In this document: piece by piece, positions 1 to 7,270 of the stretch
How positions within the stretch are numbered: the first letter of the stretch is position 1
Layout: every line of letters starts with the position of its first letter
Source of the DNA: Cellvibrio japonicus Ueda107
GTDB taxonomy: Bacteria > Pseudomonadota > Gammaproteobacteria > Pseudomonadales > Cellvibrionaceae
Assembly (NCBI RefSeq): GCF_000019225.1
Contig: NC_010995.1
Coordinates: 1,806,501-1,870,500, forward strand
Length of the DNA: 64,000 bases
Direction: 5' to 3'
The notes under the pieces: generated by a model
What the model saw: only the letters and a program-made list of their open reading frames with translations
Told to the model about the DNA's origin: nothing
The model's database searches: none
Made by a program: the position numbers and the translations under genes

Positions 1-93
1 AGTGGCCGAGCCGAAGGCAACGCCCGAAGGGGCGGTACCGAGCACGCCGCGTGTGTGTGAATCCGGGATAGATTCGAATAACGCGATTTTTAT

Positions 94-181
94 GGTGAGA
101 TGTCCGAGTGGCCGAAGGAGCACGCCTGGAAAGTGTGTATACCGCAAGGTATCGAGGGTTCGACTCCCTCTCTCACCGCCA
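94..181 (+). tRNA. tRNA-Ser (GGA anticodon)
   Basis: The acceptor stem GGTGAGA pairs with TCTCACC at 171-177, followed by discriminator G and an encoded CCA. The anticodon stem CACGC/GTGTG closes the loop CTGGAAA, which gives anticodon GGA. The long variable arm and the T-arm with GGTTCGACTCC are typical of a class II serine tRNA. It reads the UCC and UCU codons. Confidence 0.95.
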
Positions 182-308
182 AATTTGCCTTGGATGCGCA
201 GTAATCATCCCTTGTGGATGTTATTAAGGCAGCTTGATCGGTTTTTGTAAGCTTTTGATTTTAAAAGTATTAATTTCAAAAAATCGCAAGAAAAATTGAA
301 ATAAATAC

Positions 309-337
309 TTGACGAGTTAAACCCCGGTCAATAGAAT
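309..337 (+). promoter_or_regulatory. Sigma-70 promoter of tRNA-Arg
   Basis: TTGACG at 309-314 and TAGAAT at 332-337 are separated by exactly 17 bp. The -10 ends 15 bp before the mature tRNA-Arg, which fits a strong stable-RNA promoter. The stretch between the two tRNAs (182-308) is AT-rich and shows no gene. Confidence 0.8.
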
Positions 338-352
338 GCGCGCCTCAACAAC

Positions 353-429
353 GCACTCGTAGCTCAGCTGGATAGAGTACTCGGCTACGAACCGAGCGGT
401 CGGAGGTTCGAATCCTCCCGAGTGCGCCA
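353..429 (+). tRNA. tRNA-Arg (ACG anticodon)
   Basis: A 77-nt cloverleaf: acceptor GCACTCG pairs with CGAGTGC at 419-425, followed by G and an encoded CCA. The anticodon stem CTCGG/CCGAG closes the loop CTACGAA, giving anticodon ACG. The A at position 34 is expected to be deaminated to inosine by TadA, so the tRNA would read CGU, CGC and CGA. Confidence 0.96.
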
Positions 430-434
430 TATAC

Positions 435-462
435 AAAAGCCCATCCTTGTGATGGGCTTTTT
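435..462 (+). terminator. Rho-independent terminator after tRNA-Arg
   Basis: The stem AAAAGCCCATC/GATGGGCTTTTT has a 5-nt loop and a T-run, and starts 5 nt after the tRNA CCA. It also reads well on the minus strand, so it could stop antisense transcription arriving from the DUF1304 gene. Confidence 0.85.
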
Positions 463-487
463 CATTTCTGGTTAGCGAGTTTTCTTG

Positions 488-838
488 CTACAGGCCGAGT
501 GCAAGCAATGCTAGTGCAAGACACGCCGGGACGGTTTGTATCAGTAGTATTTTGCGTGCCGCTGTCAATCCGCCGTAAATGCCTGCGATGGCGATACAGA
601 GTAGAAAGAAAATCTGGGTACCTTCGTTACCCAGCCATAAACCCCACACAAGCCCTGCGGCTAAAAAACCGTTGTATAACCCTTGGTTCGCTGCAAGTAC
701 TTTTGTCAGTGCCGCCTTTTGCGGTGTGTTTCCGAAGGCGCGTAACCCGGCGGGCCTTTCCCACAAAAACATTTCCAGTATCAGGATATACAGGTGGAGT
801 AGTGCAATAAGCGCAACAAGAATACTGGCAAGCGACAT
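488..838 (-). CDS. DUF1304 family membrane protein
   Basis: A small integral membrane protein of 116 residues from the chosen start, with four predicted hydrophobic helices. The segment around LHLYILILEMFLWERP, then AANQGLYNGFLAAGL, matches the DUF1304 family pattern; the molecular function of this family is unknown. An upstream in-frame ATG exists at 901, but the ATG at 838 is preceded by a clear AGGAGAAAG ribosome site and gives the usual family N-terminus, so it was preferred. The gene sits 59 bp downstream of an oxidoreductase gene on the same strand and may share its transcript. Confidence 0.85.
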   Translation of the reverse strand: MSLASILVALIALLHLYILILEMFLWERPAGLRAFGNTPQKAALTKVLAANQGLYNGFLAAGLVWGLWLGNEGTQIFFLLCIAIAGIYGGLTAARKILLIQTVPACLALALLALGL

Positions 839-897
839 GACTTTCTCCTGATTCCACAAGGCAATTTTACAGGGCGCAAATCCCGGCCTGAAAATAT

Positions 898-1896
898 TCA
901 AAACCGTTTGATATTGAGCCCTGCGAGCATTTCCAGTATGCCGATGCGAAGATGGGTATCGAATATATCGATCGTAAACATAAATTCATCAATACCAATT
1001 TCGGCGGCGAGATAATTCAGGGTTGTTTCAACCTGGCTTGGTGTACCTATGGATGCTAGCGCTAAAAATTCTTTCACGCCAAATTCTTCCTGGGCAGACC
1101 ATAAACCCTCCATGGAGTCGACAGGTGGTTTCAGATACATAGGCTCACCGCGAAACAGCGCCAGGATTCGCTGGTAGACGGTTGTTGCCAGTTTGTCAGC
1201 AGTGGCTTTGGTATCGGCCACTATCACCGGCATCCCCAGCATAAAATAGGGCTTATCCAGGCAGGGGGATGGCGTGAAGTTGTTGCGATAAATCTGTGCA
1301 GCCTCGCGCATGTGCTTGGGCGCAAAATGGCCGGCGAATGCGTAAGGCAAGCCTTTGGCGGCGGCCAGATGGGCGCTGTACAGACTTGATCCCAACATCC
1401 AGATCGGGACCTGGGTGCCGCTGCCGGGAATTGCCTTAAGCCTTTGCATGGGGGTATCAGGCGCAAGCAGCTGCTCAAGGATGCGGACTTCGCTGGCAAA
1501 GTCGTCTGCTGCGTTTAGGTCCCGGCGCAAGGCGCGTGCGGTTACTATATCCGTGCCCGGGGCGCGACCCAGGCCCAGGTCAATACGGTCGGGATAAAGC
1601 GATGCCAGGGTGCCGAATTGCTCCGCGATGACCAGCGGTGGGTGGTTAGGCAGCATAATCCCGCCGGAGCCAACCCTTAGTCGCTCTGTATTGGCAGCGA
1701 TATAACCGATCAGAACACTGGTGGCACTGCTCGCAATACCTTCCATATTGTGGTGTTCTGCAAGCCAAAAGCGCGTAAAACCCAGTTGGTCAGCCGCCTG
1801 GGCATAGTGGCGTGAATGGTTCAACGTGGAATGAATCGATTCGCCTTCACGGACCGAGGCCAGTTCGAGCAGGGAAAGGGGAATTTCGGAGCGCAT
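898..1896 (-). CDS. LLM-class flavin-dependent oxidoreductase
   Basis: A luciferase-like monooxygenase-fold enzyme of about 332 residues, expected to use reduced FMN; the substrate is unknown. Family marks include the N-terminal IPLSLLELASVREGES, AEHHNMEGIASSAT near residue 50, the GSGGIMLPNHPPLVIAEQFGTL block and a DLGLGRAPGTD segment. These fit the YhbW/MsnO8-like subgroup. There are two possible ATGs: 1902 lies only 2 nt from the GAGG ribosome site, while 1896 has normal spacing and was chosen. The DUF1304 gene follows on the same strand. Confidence 0.85.
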   Translation of the reverse strand: MRSEIPLSLLELASVREGESIHSTLNHSRHYAQAADQLGFTRFWLAEHHNMEGIASSATSVLIGYIAANTERLRVGSGGIMLPNHPPLVIAEQFGTLASLYPDRIDLGLGRAPGTDIVTARALRRDLNAADDFASEVRILEQLLAPDTPMQRLKAIPGSGTQVPIWMLGSSLYSAHLAAAKGLPYAFAGHFAPKHMREAAQIYRNNFTPSPCLDKPYFMLGMPVIVADTKATADKLATTVYQRILALFRGEPMYLKPPVDSMEGLWSAQEEFGVKEFLALASIGTPSQVETTLNYLAAEIGIDEFMFTIDIFDTHLRIGILEMLAGLNIKRF

Positions 1897-2274
1897 AGCC
1901 ATTACCTCGTTGCCAGCTGTTACCCGATATAAAATTGTAAAAGCTGAAGCGGGGCAGGGTGAAGTAAAAAGGCGTGATCCCCTTTGGTCGGTGACAAGTG
2001 TCAGTCTGTGGAAAATAGGCTACAAACGCAGTAGCCGGCGTGTTGTTTTGCGTATTTTTGCCTTCAAACAGCCCGTATTCGCGGCTACACTGTGGCCCTG
2101 TCTTTGATTAAATCATATGGGTTGGACACATTTTTAACTGCCTCTTCATTATTAATGAGGTAGTCCAGGCCAGTTTTTGGCAATGCATGTGCTTTAACGA
2201 CATGCGCTTTAACAAACAGGAAGGCTCGCTTGGGGCGATGCCTGCATAACGCTGCAAACAAGGGTGTAATCTCA
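1897..2274. promoter_or_regulatory. Divergent intergenic region with a direct repeat
   Basis: This spacer separates the minus-strand oxidoreductase from the plus-strand EF-hand gene and should carry both promoters. It contains an imperfect direct repeat, CATGTGCTTTAAC at 2186-2198 and CATGCGCTTTAAC at 2201-2213 (12 of 13 identical, 15-bp period), about 60 bp before the EF-hand gene. This could be an operator, but no regulator family can be named from it. No convincing gene is seen. Confidence 0.35.
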
Positions 2275-4425
2275 ATGACAACGCAAACTCCTCATTATTG
2301 GCAATTTTTCCGTGCGGGTGGCTTTGACCAGGTACAGTTGAATACACCAGCTGACCTGGCTGATCTGGCCAACCTCGATCAAAAACTCTGGGCTGCGCTG
2401 GCATGTCCTACAGATACACTCGAGGCTGACTCACGCATGTTGGCCTATATCGATGTCAATAAAGATGGCCGTATTCGTGCCCGTGAGCTGCTCGCGGTGA
2501 TTGAATGGACCCTGGCTCGCCTCGATAATCCGGATGTACTATTCGAAGATGGCCCCTTGCCACTAACGGCATTAAGTAAAGATGAGATAGGCCAGAATTT
2601 ACTGGCTACAGCACAGCGTTTGCTGAAAGTGATTGAGCGTGAAAATGATACGCACCTGAGCAGTGCTGACACCGATGACTTATCCGTACTCTTTCCACCC
2701 ACAGAACCCAATGGCGATGGCTTGATTCCCGCGTCCTTGACTGATGATGAATCCCTAAAAGCCGCTATTAATGACATTATCACTGTGACTGGCGGTGCCG
2801 TGGATCGCAGTGGTGAGCCGGCAGTATCGGAAGAGGCCATTACCGCGTTCTTCGCGCAGGTGGCAGAGGTCAGTGCCTGGCATCAGCAATCCAATGATGC
2901 CAGTCTGTTTCCCTTCGGCGATAACACGGCCGATGCCATAGCCGCCATTTCTGCATTAAAGGAAAAAGTGGAAGATTATTTCACCCGTGTGGACTTGGCT
3001 GAATTCGATCCGCGTGCACAGCACATCGTCAATGGAGAAGAGTCAGAGCTTGTGCGTTTGTCCGCGTTGAGCCTGGCCAATACGGATGAACTAAAAAGTT
3101 TGCCTTTGGCCGGTATTCACCATGGTGACAAGCTGCCGTTAACCCAGGGGATTAACCCGGCTTATGCTGAGGCCGTCGCCAGTTTACATCGCCTGGTAGT
3201 CGCACCCCTGTTGGGTGAAAACGTCACTGCAATTTCACGTAGCGAATGGCGTAGTGTAGCGGCAAAAGCCGATAGCTTTTTTACCTGGCAGGCAGAACGT
3301 CCACCAGTGGCTTTTCTCGACCATCTGCCGGCAGAGCGCGCACAGGAGTTGATAGACAGCCGGACAGAGGCCGCATTATTGGAATTGGTGCAAAAAGATT
3401 TGGCAGTAGCGGATTCTGCCGATGGATTGGTTGAGCTGGATAAATTGCTGCGTTTTAAAGCGGGCCTGGTAACCCTGTTGCGCAACTTTGTCTCTTTTTA
3501 CGATTTTTATTCGCGCCAGAAAAAAGCCATTTTCCAGGCCGGTTCACTCTTTATTGACGGTAAAAGTTGCGATCTGGTAGTAGAAGTTAAAAGCGTTGAT
3601 GCACACGCGGCTGTTGCCAGCAAAAGCAATAGCTATTTGGTGTACTGCAATTGTACCCGCCGTGGCGAACCCGTGAATGGCAAAGAAGCTTTGAGTGTTG
3701 TAGCCGCCATTACCGCCGGTGAAGAAGGCGATATTATGGTGGGCCGCAATGGCCTGTTTTACGATCGCGACGGCAATGACTGGGATGCAACGGTTGTTAA
3801 GGTTGTACAAAATGCTATCAGTGTGCGAGAGGCTTTCTGGAGCCCATATCGTCGGATCTCCACCTTTATTTCCGATCAAGTCCAAAAACTTGCAGCCAGT
3901 CGTGATTCTGACATGGTTAATTCCACTACCAATAAAATCGGTGAAGCTGCTGCAGCTCCGGACGCAAAAGCAGCTGTTGCGGAGAAGTCATTCGATATCG
4001 CCAAGTTTGCCGGTATTTTTGCCGCTATAGGGCTGGCAGTTGGTGCGTTAGGGACTGCGTTAGCCGCCGTGTTTACTGGCTTAATGTCTCTGGTCTGGTG
4101 GAAATTCCCGTTGGTTATCCTCGGGATAATACTCGCTATTTCCGGCCCTTCCATGCTGCTGGCCTGGTTCAAGTTGCGTCGCCGCAGCCTCGGCCCGATC
4201 CTTGATGGCAATGGTTGGGCAGTAAATACCCAGGCCAAAATCAGTATCCCCTTTGGTGCAGAACTCACCGAACTCGCCAGCTTGCCAAAAGGCTCGCGCC
4301 GTTCACTGCGTGACCCCTATGAACAAAGCAGGCCTGTATGGCCTTATGTATTGTTGGTCATTGTTATTGTTGGATATGGGGTTTACCACTTTGACCTGCT
4401 TGCTCGATTCTTTCCGGCGGGCTAG
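2275..4425 (+). CDS. Large membrane-anchored protein with an EF-hand
   Basis: A 716-residue protein of unknown function. Residues 60-71 (DVNKDGRIRARE) form a canonical EF-hand calcium loop, preceded by a helix starting near ADSRMLAYI. The middle is mostly soluble and helical. The C-terminus carries a glycine/alanine-rich hydrophobic segment, then LVWWKFPLVILGIILAI and a final hydrophobic helix near WPYVLLVIVIVGYGVY, so it is probably anchored in the inner membrane. The ATG at 2275 was chosen because AAGGG lies upstream and it starts the conserved-looking part; an earlier in-frame start at 2230 adds 15 unremarkable residues. It is monocistronic and ends at a terminator. A calcium-responsive envelope role is only a guess. 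Confidence 0.7.
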   Translation: MTTQTPHYWQFFRAGGFDQVQLNTPADLADLANLDQKLWAALACPTDTLEADSRMLAYIDVNKDGRIRARELLAVIEWTLARLDNPDVLFEDGPLPLTALSKDEIGQNLLATAQRLLKVIERENDTHLSSADTDDLSVLFPPTEPNGDGLIPASLTDDESLKAAINDIITVTGGAVDRSGEPAVSEEAITAFFAQVAEVSAWHQQSNDASLFPFGDNTADAIAAISALKEKVEDYFTRVDLAEFDPRAQHIVNGEESELVRLSALSLANTDELKSLPLAGIHHGDKLPLTQGINPAYAEAVASLHRLVVAPLLGENVTAISRSEWRSVAAKADSFFTWQAERPPVAFLDHLPAERAQELIDSRTEAALLELVQKDLAVADSADGLVELDKLLRFKAGLVTLLRNFVSFYDFYSRQKKAIFQAGSLFIDGKSCDLVVEVKSVDAHAAVASKSNSYLVYCNCTRRGEPVNGKEALSVVAAITAGEEGDIMVGRNGLFYDRDGNDWDATVVKVVQNAISVREAFWSPYRRISTFISDQVQKLAASRDSDMVNSTTNKIGEAAAAPDAKAAVAEKSFDIAKFAGIFAAIGLAVGALGTALAAVFTGLMSLVWWKFPLVILGIILAISGPSMLLAWFKLRRRSLGPILDGNGWAVNTQAKISIPFGAELTELASLPKGSRRSLRDPYEQSRPVWPYVLLVIVIVGYGVYHFDLLARFFPAG

Positions 4426-4447
4426 TAGCACGGTATTGATGAGTATT

Positions 4448-4483
4448 AAAAAAGCGGACGTTAAACATATGTCCGCTTTTTTA
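4448..4483. terminator. Bidirectional terminator
   Basis: A 12-bp stem AAAAAAGCGGAC/GTCCGCTTTTTT with an 11-nt loop lies between two convergent genes. It has a T-run on both strands, so it can serve both the EF-hand gene and the lipoprotein gene. Confidence 0.85.
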
Positions 4484-4492
4484 TTTAATATC

Positions 4493-4951
4493 TTATTTTA
4501 ATGCCTTAAATCCCTGTGCTGGACGGGTTTCCTCGTAGTTGCTGTGGTACATATCCATATATAGCGTATGGTTTACAACCCCTTTGTTGGTATCACAGAT
4601 AACGACATAGGCATCCATGATAGAACCATAAGGGCCAATTCCTGCGCTGCCTTCACGCGAAAAGGCGGAAACGGCTTCTCCGTTATCACAAATCAGCCGC
4701 GACAAATATCGGCGCTGCCCGGAAGGGCCGGATGCTCTTACCGGGTTTTCGGCAGAGCCCAAGGGATATTTTTCAATTTCCTGTGGATCTGGTGTGATAC
4801 TTTGCCCAAACAAGGCCGTTAAGGTTGCAGCTAGATCCTGGTCTTCGGTTTCAGTCGTATTTTTCGATTGTGACTTTTCCGGAGTTTTGCTGGGGACAGC
4901 GGCACAGCCAACTAGTGTAAGAAAAACAGTGAGAAAAATAATTTTTTTCAT
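4493..4951 (-). CDS. Small secreted lipoprotein, function unknown
   Basis: A 152-residue protein with a lipoprotein signal peptide: basic start MKKIIF, hydrophobic core, and lipobox LVGC with the modified cysteine at residue 16. The residues after it (AAVPSK) contain no +2 aspartate, so outer-membrane sorting is expected. A short low-complexity linker rich in S, K, T and E precedes a mature domain with two cysteines (LICDNGE and VVICDTNKG) that may form a disulfide. The protein belongs to no family I recognise. It is monocistronic and converges on the upstream EF-hand gene through a shared terminator. Confidence 0.7.
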   Translation of the reverse strand: MKKIIFLTVFLTLVGCAAVPSKTPEKSQSKNTTETEDQDLAATLTALFGQSITPDPQEIEKYPLGSAENPVRASGPSGQRRYLSRLICDNGEAVSAFSREGSAGIGPYGSIMDAYVVICDTNKGVVNHTLYMDMYHSNYEETRPAQGFKALK

Positions 4952-5012
4952 GGTTTCTGCCAGCGCCTCGCAATAGATGTCTTTAGGTTATATAGAGATT
5001 ATTGTTTGTGTA

Positions 5013-5022
5013 TAGGTTGGGT
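5013..5022. repeat. Half-site of a REP-like repeat at the broken hepT end
   Basis: TAGGTTGGGT matches one arm of the complete REP-like hairpin at 5784-5811. It lies immediately beyond the premature end of hepT, suggesting that a repeat-associated rearrangement removed the rest of the toxin gene. Confidence 0.4.
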
Positions 5023-5030
5023 ACGACAGG

Positions 5031-5156
5031 TTATGCGGCATCTTGTCGGCTGTAGTCGGTCGCGAAGTTAGTTCCTGCTTTGGTATATTCCTCGCGTACG
5101 CGATTTCTACAGCGCTCTATGCTGGCGGCTTTATTGATCAATATGTCATCTACCAT
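5031..5156 (-). pseudogene. hepT: Truncated HepT-like HEPN ribonuclease toxin
   Basis: Only about 41 residues remain, starting MVDDILINKAASIERCRNRVREEY, which is the typical N-terminus of HepT (DUF86) HEPN toxins. Family members run to about 140 residues and carry the RX4-6HXY RNase motif in their C-terminal half; all of that is missing here. The ATG overlaps the end of mntA by 11 bp, the normal arrangement of MntA/HepT modules. The reading ends right beside a REP-like half-site. The remnant cannot be an active nuclease, so the module is probably decayed. Confidence 0.75.
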
Positions 5157-5565
5157 AAACGGTTCCAGTCTCACGTATTTCATTGAGTTGCTCTGCTCGA
5201 AGTTCATCCGGGGCGAGTTTTTCATTTAATACAAACACATCAAACAAGTCCGCCTGAGTGTCTTTCGTCCAGAGGCGCTTGCCTGTGATGATGACTTGGT
5301 ATTGCATCACGGTGGAGGCGGCACGCAGGTCAAGCAAGTCTACCTCGTAACCCAATTTATCAGCCAGTTGGTTGGCTGTTTCAAATAGCTGTAGTGGGGT
5401 GGCATAGCCTGCCACCAGTACAGCCAGATCCAGGTCACTCTGGACATTGGCCGTACCCTGTACACGGCTGCCGAAGGCATAAATACCCAGGGCATTAGGA
5501 AAGGTGTGTTGCAGTTCAGTGCAAACCAACGCTTCGGCTTCGGGTGTTAGTGAATAGCTGTTCAT
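5146..5565 (-). CDS. mntA: MntA-like minimal nucleotidyltransferase antitoxin
   Basis: A 139-residue minimal nucleotidyltransferase with the full catalytic signature GSX10DXD (GSRVQGTANVQSDLDL) near residues 32-46. In characterised systems MntA AMPylates the tyrosine of the HepT RX4HXY motif to neutralise it. Here the partner hepT is reduced to its N-terminus, so MntA is an antitoxin without a functional toxin. The gene starts within the stop of a 34-codon ORF (overlap TTATGA), so it is translationally coupled to it. The C-terminus (FDVFVLNEKLAPDELRAEQLNEIRETG) is intact and family-like. Confidence 0.85.
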   Translation of the reverse strand: MNSYSLTPEAEALVCTELQHTFPNALGIYAFGSRVQGTANVQSDLDLAVLVAGYATPLQLFETANQLADKLGYEVDLLDLRAASTVMQYQVIITGKRLWTKDTQADLFDVFVLNEKLAPDELRAEQLNEIRETGTVYGR

Positions 5566-5666
5566 AAACGCTCCAAAAAAACTCCCAACACCATGCCTCC
5601 ATTATCATCAAGTGTGATATATGAAAATTCACTACTAATTTTTATTCGTGATATGCTGTTTGCCAT
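5562..5666 (-). CDS. Small ORF coupled to mntA
   Basis: A 34-residue ORF beginning MANSISRIKISSEF, with a good AAAGGA ribosome site before the ATG and a stop that overlaps the mntA start. It matches no family I know. It may be a real small protein or a relic that keeps mntA translation coupled. A longer reading from 5756 runs through the nrdB terminator and was not used. Confidence 0.4.
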   Translation of the reverse strand: MANSISRIKISSEFSYITLDDNGGMVLGVFLERL

Positions 5667-5683
5667 AATGTGTCCTTTAATCA

Positions 5684-5743
5684 AAAATAAAAAACCGCTA
5701 TTCAGCCCCACCAGAAAACATCTGACAAAGCTCAATAGCGGTT
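5684..5743 (-). terminator. Probable nrdAB terminator
   Basis: On the minus strand, AACCGCTATT (5743-5734) pairs perfectly with AATAGCGGTT (5702-5693) across a 31-nt loop and is followed by a T-rich run. It lies about 90 bp past the nrdB stop and just before the small mntA-coupled ORF. The long loop makes it less typical. Confidence 0.55.
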
Positions 5744-5783
5744 CAGGTTTATTCACTCCGGAATATATAATCCGTTTGTAATG

Positions 5784-5811
5784 GTAGGTTGGGCATTGCT
5801 GCCCAACCTAC
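5784..5811. repeat. REP-like hairpin GTAGGTTGGGCA...TGCCCAACCTAC
   Basis: A perfect 12-bp inverted repeat with a 4-nt loop, directly downstream of nrdB. The GTAGGTTGGG/CCCAACCTAC palindrome is a widespread extragenic repeat type in bacteria. Here it may also stabilise the 3' end of the nrdAB transcript. Confidence 0.65.
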
Positions 5812-5829
5812 GCGGGAATTAAATAATTT

Positions 5830-7119
5830 TTAATCCCAGGAAAGCGCTCCACCTGTTTGATACTCGATTACGCGTGTTTCAAAGAAATTCTTCTCCTTAC
5901 GCAAGTCCATAATCTCGCTCATCCAGGGGAAAGGGTTCTGCGCGCCGGGGAATTGTTCTTTCAGGCCGAGCTGGGCGCAGCGGCGGTTGGCGATGAAGTG
6001 GAGGTATTCTTCCATCATGGCGGCGTTCATGCCGAGGACGCCGCGGGGCATGGAGTCGCGTGCGTATTGGATTTCCAGCTCGGTGCCTTCGAGGATCATT
6101 TGCAGTACTTCTTGCTGGAATTCTGCGGTCCACAGGTGCGGGTTTTCCAGTTTGATCTGGTTGATGACGTCGATACCAAAGTTGAGGTGCATGGATTCGT
6201 CGCGCAGGATGTATTGGAACTGCTCGGCGACACCAGTCATTTTGTTGCGGCGGCCCATGGAGAGGATTTGGGTAAAGCCGCAGTAGAAGAAAATCCCTTC
6301 GGTGACGACATAGAAGGCCACCAGGTTGCGCAGCAGTTCCTGGTCGGTTTCCGGGGTGCCGGTGGTGAAGGTCGGGTTGCCTAATGAATGGGTGTGGTGC
6401 AGGCTCCAGGCGGCTTTGTTGGCCACGCTGGGCAGTTCGCGGTACATGTTGAAGACTTCGCCTTCGTCCATGCCGAGCGATTCAATACAGTATTGGTAGG
6501 CGTGGGTGTGGATGGCTTCTTCAAACGATTGACGCAGGATGTACTGGCGGCACTCGGGGTTGGTGATCAGGCGGTAAATGGCCAGTACCAGGTTGTTGGC
6601 TACCAGGGAGTCAGCGGTGGAGAAGTAGCCGAGGCTGCGCATGACGATGCGGCGTTCGTCTTCGGTGAGGCCGTCTTTGCTTTTCCACAGGGCGATGTCG
6701 GCGGTCATGTTGACTTCTTGCGGCATCCAGTGGTTAGCACAGCCATCGAGGTATTTCTGCCAGGCCCAGTCGTATTTGAACGGCACCAGTTGGTTGAGGT
6801 CGGCGCGGCAGTTGATCATGCGCTTGTCATCGACCTGGATACGGGCGGCGCCCATTTCCAGTTCTTCGAGGCCGGGTGCCGGGTCGAGTTTGGCGAGGCT
6901 GGCGCGCGCCTGGGCGAGGGCGGGGCTGATGCCGGGTTCCTGGGCGGCTTGGGCAAAGCTGGTGTTGGCAACAGGGGCTTCTGCCTGGGCATTGGCTTGC
7001 TGTGTTTGCACCGGTTGTGCCTGCTGTGGTTCAGGCTTGTTCAGGTTAGTGTTGATGGCGTCCTGACGCGCGGCTTGTTTTACCACTTCTTCAGCTTCGA
7101 AATCGTCCCAACTTAACAT
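5830..7119 (-). CDS. nrdB: Ribonucleoside-diphosphate reductase class Ia, beta subunit
   Basis: The small R2 subunit (429 residues) holds the diiron-tyrosyl radical cofactor that starts nucleotide reduction in NrdA. The second ligand segment FEEAIHTHAY has the E, H and radical-tyrosine positions in the E-x2-H-x3-Y spacing of class Ia enzymes. YVVTEGIFFYCGF and RDESMHLNFG supply the remaining E and E/H ligands. The N-terminal ~80 residues are a Q/A-rich linker less conserved than the core. The ATG at 7119 (MLSWDDFEAEE) has an AGAGGGTG ribosome site; the earlier in-frame start at 7188 has none. It is co-directional with nrdA, 151 bp upstream. Confidence 0.97.
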   Translation of the reverse strand: MLSWDDFEAEEVVKQAARQDAINTNLNKPEPQQAQPVQTQQANAQAEAPVANTSFAQAAQEPGISPALAQARASLAKLDPAPGLEELEMGAARIQVDDKRMINCRADLNQLVPFKYDWAWQKYLDGCANHWMPQEVNMTADIALWKSKDGLTEDERRIVMRSLGYFSTADSLVANNLVLAIYRLITNPECRQYILRQSFEEAIHTHAYQYCIESLGMDEGEVFNMYRELPSVANKAAWSLHHTHSLGNPTFTTGTPETDQELLRNLVAFYVVTEGIFFYCGFTQILSMGRRNKMTGVAEQFQYILRDESMHLNFGIDVINQIKLENPHLWTAEFQQEVLQMILEGTELEIQYARDSMPRGVLGMNAAMMEEYLHFIANRRCAQLGLKEQFPGAQNPFPWMSEIMDLRKEKNFFETRVIEYQTGGALSWD

Positions 7120-7270
7120 AGTCACCCTCTTAATCTCTCTGGTGTTGTTGATGGCTGTTGTACTGCCACCCACTATTTCATATGGCACTCGGTGTAGTGA
7201 TGATGTGCATCAATTACCCGGAATGTTTAGCAGCGCATTAACTGCGCTGCTGTTACCTGTTGTACCTGAA

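Noticed and set aside
1..93. A tRNA-Ser-like stretch (GTGGCCGAG...GAAGGC) at the left edge
   Set aside because: It resembles a serine-tRNA D-arm, but no matching anticodon arm, T-loop or acceptor pairing could be built; it may be a relic or chance.
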